Assembly (NCBI GenBank): GCA_003402705.1
Contig: QQNF01000024.1
Location: 1 to 50,411 of the forward strand
Reading direction: 5' to 3'
DNA from: Verrucomicrobiota bacterium
GTDB taxonomy: Bacteria; Verrucomicrobiota; Verrucomicrobiia; Verrucomicrobiales; V1-33
Length of the DNA: 50,411 bases
The notes below the pieces were generated by a model, which saw only the letters and a list, made by a program, of their open reading frames with translations, was not told the origin of the DNA and searched no databases. Shown piece after piece: positions 44,886 through 50,411 of the stretch (position 1 is the first letter of the stretch; the number at the start of each line of letters is the position of its first letter). The position numbers and the translations under genes were made by a program.

Positions 44886-44970
44886 CCGCAAAATGCCAAG
44901 CTCAGTGTCACCGGCGGGGCAGGATGATGCGTCGAATCGCGACTGGCGGGAGACTCGCGGTGTTGCTCCC

Positions 44971-45672
44971 TCAGAGCTTCTTCAGCCGAAAGATCACGGG
45001 CTTTGCCTTGTCACCCTTGTAGCTTTCAGCTCCGCCCAAAAAAAATTGCGGCAGATTTTCAAGCTGCTCGGGTGTTGCATTCTTTAAGTCAAAAATGTTC
45101 AGCAGCCGATCAGGCGCTTTTGCGATTTGTATTCTCTTAGAGTCCCGCACTTCCTCTGCATATCCGGCTGGAGGGTAGACGGAGATGCGAAGAGCCGCCG
45201 CCTTGATGTTCCGTATTTCGAAGTCACCATGGAGAGCGGATGATAAAACATTAACGGGAGATTCCTGCGGACCGATGAAAGGCCACGAGCAACGTATGTC
45301 AGCACCCACGACAGGCTGATCAAATTGGTCCAACACTCGTCCGTAGAACTCTACCGGAGTCTTTAGCATTATCTTCAACTCATCTTCAGTAGGATACATT
45401 TCCTTCGCTCGCTGTTTTCTCAGGATCTCCTCCCGCCGACTCATGATCTTTTCCTTCTGCTCCGGCGTGAGAACGTAATCAGCGGGCAGATTAGCCTCAG
45501 CCTTGGCTATTGCGAAAATGTCAGGCTCTTTCTCGGCAGGTCCTGAAGGTCCGACTTGTTTAGCCACACCAGGTTCGGTCACATTTGGCTTAGGCCTCTC
45601 CTCGCGGCTGAATACGTAAAACGCCGCGATCACCGCCAGCAGGCAAGTTCCGGTCAATATCTGCGTTTTCAT
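44971..45672 (-). CDS. Membrane-anchored carboxypeptidase-regulatory-like domain protein
   Basis: A 233-residue product with an N-terminal membrane anchor or uncleaved signal (ILTGTCLLAVIAAFYVFS, residues 4-21) and a Pro/Glu linker. A charged helical part follows (YVLTPEQKEKIMSRREEILRKQRAKEMYP). Then a beta-sandwich of the CarboxypepD-regulatory type appears: VEFYGRVLDQFDQPVVGADIRC (about residues 107-128) followed by GDFEIRNIKAAALRISVYPPAGY. Such domains are accessory folds in surface proteins. Function is unknown. AT-rich codons are frequent, as in the SUKH gene, so both may come from one transferred piece. Confidence 0.7.
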   Translation of the reverse strand: MKTQILTGTCLLAVIAAFYVFSREERPKPNVTEPGVAKQVGPSGPAEKEPDIFAIAKAEANLPADYVLTPEQKEKIMSRREEILRKQRAKEMYPTEDELKIMLKTPVEFYGRVLDQFDQPVVGADIRCSWPFIGPQESPVNVLSSALHGDFEIRNIKAAALRISVYPPAGYAEEVRDSKRIQIAKAPDRLLNIFDLKNATPEQLENLPQFFLGGAESYKGDKAKPVIFRLKKL

Positions 45673-45794
45673 GGCGCCTTTGTTGCGGCCAGATTCAGGC
45701 TACCCCTGCCTTGTCGCTTCCCGGCGAGCCAGCAGCAGCACCCTCAAACCCACGACCTCCACAAAGAATCGGAAAAATCCCCATCCCCCCCAAC

Positions 45795-46421
45795 TCACCT
45801 CACCCTCGGCTGCATGAACCCAGGCATCGCCGACCGCGCCGCCGCATCCCCTGCCACCGGCACAACCTGCCCGCTCGCATCCACCGGAAACGCATCCGAC
45901 CCCCAACCCTCACACAACCGGCTCACCAGATCCTCCGCCGCCCGCAGCGACGCATCATCAATCCCCTGACGTTCTGTCAGCTGGAAGTTCGGGTCAAGGA
46001 ACAGCGACGTCGACCCATTCGCCGTCCCCCGCACCAGTACCGCCCCAGCCCGCGTCTCCACCGTGTAGTCAATCCACACCCGCAACTCCAGCTCCCGCGT
46101 CCGCAAACTGTTATTCCGTGCCGCACGCAACTGCCGCCGGTCAAATCGCGTGATCGTCCCCTTCAGCACCGCATCCGCCAGACTCGAATCCACCAGCTTG
46201 TACGTCCCGTCATTCTGCAGCAGCCTAACCACGTTGTTCGACACAATCGACGACGCCCTCGGCTCCAGCGTGTTGTTCCGGAACAACGGCACCGCAAGCG
46301 TCTTCACTCCCTCCATCGCCGCCGGCCGACTCGCCCCCATCTGATACCCGGCACAATTCGAAAATACCACCGCCACCACAGCAAACACCGCAGCACGCAC
46401 AAAACCAGTATAAGATATCAT
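45795..46421 (-). CDS. lptE: LptE-like LPS-assembly lipoprotein
   Basis: A 208-residue lipoprotein with lipobox VFSNC (Cys23) followed by AGYQMG, the typical LptE start. Then VKTLAVPLFRNNTLEP, LLQNDGTYKLVDSSLADAVLKGTITRF and ELELRVWIDYTV match the LptE/RlpB family. LptE plugs LptD at the outer membrane during LPS insertion. It is downstream of the bamD-like gene by 28 bases, so the two are a small operon of outer-membrane biogenesis. Symbol by homology only. Confidence 0.88.
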   Translation of the reverse strand: MISYTGFVRAAVFAVVAVVFSNCAGYQMGASRPAAMEGVKTLAVPLFRNNTLEPRASSIVSNNVVRLLQNDGTYKLVDSSLADAVLKGTITRFDRRQLRAARNNSLRTRELELRVWIDYTVETRAGAVLVRGTANGSTSLFLDPNFQLTERQGIDDASLRAAEDLVSRLCEGWGSDAFPVDASGQVVPVAGDAAARSAMPGFMQPRVR

Positions 46422-46449
46422 GGAGTCAATTCGGAAAATCTAACCTCGC

Positions 46450-47817
46450 TCACTCGCTCTTCTTCTCGCCCTTCTCCCCGCCACCACTCGCAGGAATCTC
46501 CGGCGGCGCTCCCCCATCAGGCCCCAGACTCGGCGGCTCCAACCCAGGCGTCACCGGCGGCGGCACCGCCGCCCCAGGATCAGGCAATGGCACACTCCCG
46601 GGATTCAGCAGCGAATCATCAGGCCGCCCCGCCTTGTCACTCCCCGTCGGCAACTCCGGCTCCTCAATCGGCGTGATCGGCACCGAATCCCCCTGTCTCA
46701 TCCCCGGCCGCTTCACCTCACCACTCTTCTTCACCCGCCCACTCGCCAGCATCGGCGGCCCAAAATACTCCGCTCGCCCCTTCACATCACTCGCCGCAGG
46801 CACCGCCAGCTCCTTCGTGTTCACCTTCAAATCCCGCACCGAATCCATCAGCTTCGGATCCCGGCTGCTCATCTCGTTCACCCGGTCCCGCACCTCCTCA
46901 TAATGCGTGCTCCCAGGAGCCTTCAGCACCTCCGTGTAGTACATCATCGCCGCACGCAGATTCCCGCGCTTCTCGTAATACCGCCCCGTCTTGAACGCAC
47001 TCTCCGACGCCGCCTCGTCAATCTCAGTCTGCGTCCCGCCCAAATCCGCTCCCGGATCCGGAAACAATCCCATTGAGTTCTCCGTCGCCACGCGCGCAGC
47101 CTTGATGTTCGATTCATCCCGGCTCCCATCCTTCACCTTCCCGATGTAATTCTTGCTCACCCGCATCTGCGCCTCCTTCGCCAGCGCACTCTGCGGATAA
47201 TCCTCCGTCACCTTCTTATATGCCGCAATCGCCATGTCCGGCTCGTTGTCGTCATCATAAATCTGCCCGATCTCAAACTGCGCCTCCGCCGCATGGCTCC
47301 CCTGCGGCGCATTCGCAATGATCTTCCCGAACATCCCAATCAGATCCGTCGCGTCCACCTTCCGCGGTATCCCGAAAAACGACCCAGTCCGCTCCGTCCG
47401 GCTCTGCATCGCAATCCCATACTGCCGATCCAGCGCCTCCGCAAACTGCGGGGTCTTCCGATACGTCTCGATCAATTCCTGATACGCATCAAACGCCTTC
47501 GGCAGCTTCCCATTCTGCTCCAATGACGCCGCCAGCCGAAACTGCGCCGCCGGTGCCGCATTCGTAAACGGATAATCCCGCACAATCCGCCGGTAACTCT
47601 TCTCCGCCGCCCCTGTCTTCCCCGCAGCCTCAGCCTCCGCCGCTTCCGCAAACATCCGCGACGCCTCAGCCTCCGCCGCCTTCAACTCCGGCGCAGCAGG
47701 CACAGACTCAGCCACCTTCTTCTTAAATGGATTCGGCAACGCCACCGCGTCCACCACAGCAACATTCTGGACAAGCGCCACGGCGGCAACCAGCAGGCGG
47801 CAGGAGGGGGATTTCAT
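46450..47817 (-). CDS. BamD-like outer-membrane assembly / TPR protein
   Basis: The start 47817 (MKSPSCRLLVAAVALVQ) gives a signal peptide to about residue 24. Tetratricopeptide-type repeats fill residues about 45-340: AEKSYRRIVRDYPFTNAAPAAQFRLAASLEQ, FDAYQELIETYRKTPQF, AIAAYKKVTEDYPQSALAKEAQ and AMMYYTEVLKAPGSTHYEEV. This is the YfiO/BamD layout, and the genes next to it support the role. The last 110 residues are Pro/Gly-rich and charged (GGGEKGEKKSE). A lipobox is not evident, unlike true BamD, so an adapter TPR protein of similar function remains possible. Confidence 0.8.
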   Translation of the reverse strand: MKSPSCRLLVAAVALVQNVAVVDAVALPNPFKKKVAESVPAAPELKAAEAEASRMFAEAAEAEAAGKTGAAEKSYRRIVRDYPFTNAAPAAQFRLAASLEQNGKLPKAFDAYQELIETYRKTPQFAEALDRQYGIAMQSRTERTGSFFGIPRKVDATDLIGMFGKIIANAPQGSHAAEAQFEIGQIYDDDNEPDMAIAAYKKVTEDYPQSALAKEAQMRVSKNYIGKVKDGSRDESNIKAARVATENSMGLFPDPGADLGGTQTEIDEAASESAFKTGRYYEKRGNLRAAMMYYTEVLKAPGSTHYEEVRDRVNEMSSRDPKLMDSVRDLKVNTKELAVPAASDVKGRAEYFGPPMLASGRVKKSGEVKRPGMRQGDSVPITPIEEPELPTGSDKAGRPDDSLLNPGSVPLPDPGAAVPPPVTPGLEPPSLGPDGGAPPEIPASGGGEKGEKKSE

Positions 47818-48049
47818 CGGCGAACTATAAAAGACCTTTCCCAGCCGTCAAGCCACTCCACCCACACCCTCTCCCCAACCCATTTCGCAAAAAAAAGGGA
47901 AAATCGTTGATCTTTCGTAAATCTTAACTAAAACCAGTTTCGCACAAAAACCATAATTATCGCGGTTTCTTCCATCTCCCATTGACCGAAATTCTCGAAG
48001 ACTTAACTTCTAAGTTCTCTTTTTCAACCCGCTCCTCTGCCAGCCTTTC
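47818..48049 (+). promoter_or_regulatory. Divergent control region before rsmH, with a possible promoter
   Basis: The most AT-rich piece of the window. A candidate promoter faces rsmH: TTGATC (47907-47912), 16 bases, TAAAAC (47929-47934). An inverted repeat AACTT-CT-AAGTT lies at 48005-48016 followed by CTCTTTTTC. No mraZ gene and no obvious MraZ-box set were seen. The bamD-like gene begins on the other strand at 47817. Promoter status is by consensus resemblance only. Confidence 0.4.
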
Positions 48050-49066
48050 ATGCCCTCGGCCCCTGATCCCGCAGTGCCTCCCTCCCCTCAAACGGAGCGG
48101 CCCAATCGCGGGCTCACCATCCCCCCCTCACCCGCCGCCCCTTCTCATTACCACCTCCCAGTCATGCCAGACGAGGTCGTCGCCGCCCTCGCCCCACGCC
48201 CAGGCATGACCATCCTCGACGGTACCTTCGGCGGCGGCGGCCACTCCGCCCGTCTCCTCGCCGCAGGTGCCTCCGTCATCGCCATCGACCGCGACAAAGA
48301 CGCCATCGCCCAGGCCGCTCCCCTCCATGCCGCCTTCCCGGACCGCTTCCGCATCTTCCACGCCCGCTTCGACCAATTCCCAGAAATCCTCCAGCGCGAA
48401 GCCATCGGCCCGCTCCACGGCATCCTCCTCGACATCGGCGTCAGCAGCCACCAGTTCGACGACGCCTCCCGCGGCTTCTCCATCCGCTTCAACGGCCCGC
48501 TCGACATGCGCATGGACCAGTCAGACGCCATCAGCGCCGCCTCCATCGTCAATTCATGGCCGGAATCCGAAATCGCTGACACGCTCTACCGTCTCGGCGA
48601 AGAACACGCCTCCCGCCGCATCGCCGCCGCCATCGTCCGCCACCGCGACTCCCAACCGTTCTCCTCCACCACCGAACTCGCCGACGTCATCGCCTCGGTC
48701 ATCCCCAAAAAAGGCGCCCAGCACCCAGCCGTCAAATCCTTCCAGGCCCTCCGCATCGCCGTCAACGACGAGCTCGGCTGCCTCCAACGCGCCCTCGCCG
48801 CCGCCCCACCCTGCCTCCTCCCCAACGGCCGCATCGCCGTCATCACCTTCCACTCCCTCGAAGACAGAATCGTCAAACTCTGGATGCGCCACCTCAGCGA
48901 AACCGAAACCGATCGCCCAGAGTGGCCCGCCCCTCGCCCCAACCCCGATCTCTGCCTCTCCCTCCCCTCCCGACGCGCCATCTCCCCTTCCCCAGCCGAA
49001 CTCGCCGCCAACCCACGCGCCCGCAGCGCCCGCCTCCGCGTCGCCGAACGGCTCCCCTCAGCCTGA
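48050..49066 (+). CDS. rsmH: 16S rRNA (cytosine1402-N4)-methyltransferase RsmH
   Basis: A 338-residue RsmH/MraW. YHLPVMPDEVVAALAP opens the domain, GMTILDGTFGGGGHSARLL is the SAM motif I, and LDIGVSSHQFDDASRGFSIRFN and GPLDMRMDQS follow. HPAVKSFQALRIAVNDELG and VITFHSLEDRIVKLWMR complete the family. About 33 Pro-rich residues precede the usual N-terminus; the ATG at 48050 is the first start available and may give this extension. It opens the division and cell-wall cluster (rsmH, ftsL-like, PBP) with 14-base spacing to the next gene. Confidence 0.95.
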   Translation: MPSAPDPAVPPSPQTERPNRGLTIPPSPAAPSHYHLPVMPDEVVAALAPRPGMTILDGTFGGGGHSARLLAAGASVIAIDRDKDAIAQAAPLHAAFPDRFRIFHARFDQFPEILQREAIGPLHGILLDIGVSSHQFDDASRGFSIRFNGPLDMRMDQSDAISAASIVNSWPESEIADTLYRLGEEHASRRIAAAIVRHRDSQPFSSTTELADVIASVIPKKGAQHPAVKSFQALRIAVNDELGCLQRALAAAPPCLLPNGRIAVITFHSLEDRIVKLWMRHLSETETDRPEWPAPRPNPDLCLSLPSRRAISPSPAELAANPRARSARLRVAERLPSA

Positions 49067-49080
49067 ACCCTCCCACTCCC

Positions 49081-49425
49081 ATGGCTCGGCCCTCTCGCTC
49101 CAAACCCCGTCAGCAACCCCTCCCCGCAGGCGTCACCTTCAACGTCATCGCCGCCTGCTTCATCGTCGGCAGCATCGGCTTCGCATGGGCATGGGTCGTC
49201 CATCGCAAAAACTCCCGCGGCCGCGACATCGCCACCGCCACCCACGACATCGAAATCCTCCACAAGGAAATCGACGCCCTCCGCAAAAAACGCGACACCG
49301 ACTCCAACAACGCCACCCTCGAAAAACGGGTCGCCGAACTCGGGCTCGACCTCGTTTCCGCCCCTACTGACAAAATCAAGGTCCTCTCCGCCGCCGTCCC
49401 CGCACGCGCCGTCCCCACCCGCTAA
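49081..49425 (+). CDS. FtsL-like small bitopic division protein
   Basis: 114 residues, with a basic cytoplasmic start (MARPSRSKPRQQ), one transmembrane segment (VTFNVIAACFIVGSIGFAWAWVV, about 18-40) and a coiled-coil-like periplasmic part (IEILHKEIDALRKKRDTDSNN..LEKRVAELGLDLV). Position between rsmH and the PBP gene is that of ftsL in dcw clusters. FtsL sequence conservation is low, so the assignment is by length, topology and context. Its stop overlaps the start of the PBP gene by one base (TAATG). Confidence 0.8.
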   Translation: MARPSRSKPRQQPLPAGVTFNVIAACFIVGSIGFAWAWVVHRKNSRGRDIATATHDIEILHKEIDALRKKRDTDSNNATLEKRVAELGLDLVSAPTDKIKVLSAAVPARAVPTR

Positions 49426-50411
49426 TGCCCTCCAAACGGCCAACTCCCGACGATCCCAGCGATGCCCTGCTCAGGCACCGCGCCGTCGCCCTCGCCGTCG
49501 CCATCACCACCACCTTCGGCGTCCTCTCATGGCGCCTCATCCACCTCCAGTCCAGCGCCGCCCCCAAATTCGCCGCCCAGGCCGCCGCCAGACACTCCTT
49601 CACCGACGAACTCCCAGCCCCCCGCGGCACCATCACCGACGCCAGAGGGGTCGTCCTCGCACGCGACGAAAGCGTCCAGCAACTCGTCTTCGACCTCGGC
49701 TTCCTCCGCGAAACCCGCCTCCTCGCCTACGCCCTCGAAGATTCAGAACACATCGATTCCTCCAAACTCCTCAAACTCCTCAGCCCAGACCAGCTCCGCT
49801 CCCGCTACCTCCAGCGCGTCTCCGCCATCCTCGCAGAATTCCTCCACCGCCCAGCCGCTGACATCGAATCGGAAATCTCCTCCCGCTTCGCCATCCGCCG
49901 CTCCGGCGAGGTCGTCCTCGAAAAACGCCTCGACTACGGCATCGGCAATCTCGTCTGGCAGAAACTAGAAGCCGCTAAACTCGGCCGCTATCAGGAACTC
50001 CGCCGCCGCATCGGTGGCATCGTCATCAAAGATTACTTCGAACGCACCTACCCATCTCCCACCCCAGTCGACCTCATCGTCGGCCGCTTCGCCGTCCCTC
50101 CCTCCCAGGACCCAAAAGCCATCCTCCCTCCCACCGGAGTCTCAGGCATCGAAAAATCATTCCACGCCGACCTCACAGGCTCACCCGGTTCCCGCACCGT
50201 CGAAATCGACGGCCACGGCGACGAACTCGCCGCCTACCGCGGCTCCACCACCCAGCCCACCGAAGGCCGCTCCATCCGCCTCACCATCGACACCGGTCTC
50301 CAGGAGGTCGTCCAACAGGAAATCGACAACCTCTCCCCAGACGGCCCAGACGCCTTCAGCGTCAAACGCATGAACCCCGACGCCGTCATCGTCGCCCTCT
50401 TCGAACCTGAC
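49425..50411 (+). CDS. Class B penicillin-binding protein (FtsI/PBP2-type), 3' end outside the window
   Basis: The frame opens with ATG at 49425 and is uninterrupted to the right edge, 329 codons. An N-terminal transmembrane helix is seen (VALAVAITTTFGVLSWRLIHLQ, about residues 21-42). The dimerisation domain follows with the signature LPAPRGTITDARGVVLARD (about 66-84) and GVSGIEKSFHADLTGSPG. The last 25 residues (NPDAVIVALFEPD) look like the first strand of the transpeptidase domain; the catalytic SxxK is beyond the edge. By position after rsmH and ftsL it is probably ftsI. Confidence 0.92.
   Translation, partial: MPSKRPTPDDPSDALLRHRAVALAVAITTTFGVLSWRLIHLQSSAAPKFAAQAAARHSFTDELPAPRGTITDARGVVLARDESVQQLVFDLGFLRETRLLAYALEDSEHIDSSKLLKLLSPDQLRSRYLQRVSAILAEFLHRPAADIESEISSRFAIRRSGEVVLEKRLDYGIGNLVWQKLEAAKLGRYQELRRRIGGIVIKDYFERTYPSPTPVDLIVGRFAVPPSQDPKAILPPTGVSGIEKSFHADLTGSPGSRTVEIDGHGDELAAYRGSTTQPTEGRSIRLTIDTGLQEVVQQEIDNLSPDGPDAFSVKRMNPDAVIVALFEPD

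Noticed and set aside
44688..44927. Plus-strand frame opposite the SUKH upstream region
   Set aside because: It is antisense to the more protein-like minus-strand frame and has no ribosome site.

Overview
The window reads as a high-GC chromosomal segment from a member of the Verrucomicrobiota. This rests on several things together: a secreted HAF-repeat protein with FN3 and Ig-like domains, a lone DUF1501 protein, secreted NHL-propeller and NIPSNAP proteins, a diderm envelope (LptE-like and BamD-like lipoprotein/TPR genes), and a division cluster that starts rsmH-ftsL-PBP without mraZ next to it. No rRNA, tRNA, phage, transposase or cas genes were seen. No species can be named.

Layout. 0-0.8 kb: a possible gene end at the left edge, then a composite repeat array. 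0.8-3.7 kb: a SnoaL-like secreted protein and the HAF-repeat protein. 3.8-20 kb: an almost unbroken minus-strand run. It holds a parA / roadblock-like / lipoprotein hydrolase / secreted esterase operon, an EF-hand protein, an ALDH / ArnT-like GT39 / GT2 operon, a secreted clan-CD (gingipain-like) protein, a YdeP-type molybdopterin oxidoreductase, an NHL propeller and DUF1501. 20.2-22.9 kb (+): hflX, tsaE and a UlaG-like metallo-hydrolase. 22.9-31.4 kb (-): a stand-alone coaB, GT4, a double GNAT, a membrane protein, leuA behind a probable leader-peptide control region, an AKR-fold protein lacking two catalytic residues, a low-complexity protein with a clear terminator, and infC with a probable ATT start. 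31.5-37.5 kb: a repeat-bearing spacer, NIPSNAP, an FAH-family hydrolase, then kup with a KdpD-like kinase and KdpE-like regulator. 37.5-43.5 kb: a fused ABC permease, a lactonase, an ankyrin lipoprotein and uvrC. 43.5-45.7 kb: a repeat island, a SUKH immunity-like protein and a possible toxin remnant. 45.8-50.4 kb: lptE-like and bamD-like genes, and divergently rsmH, ftsL-like and a truncated class B PBP.

The plus strand is C-rich over G almost everywhere, whichever strand is coding. The whole window therefore probably lies on one replichore, with the minus strand leading. Plus-strand genes such as kup, uvrC and rsmH would then be head-on to replication.

The most interesting leads are the leuA leader peptide with hairpins, the ATT-initiated infC with palindromes over its 5' codons, the ParA/roadblock/envelope-hydrolase operon, the Kup-KdpDE linkage, the clan-CD-like protein, and the composite repeats at 0.15-0.55 kb and 15.0 kb.
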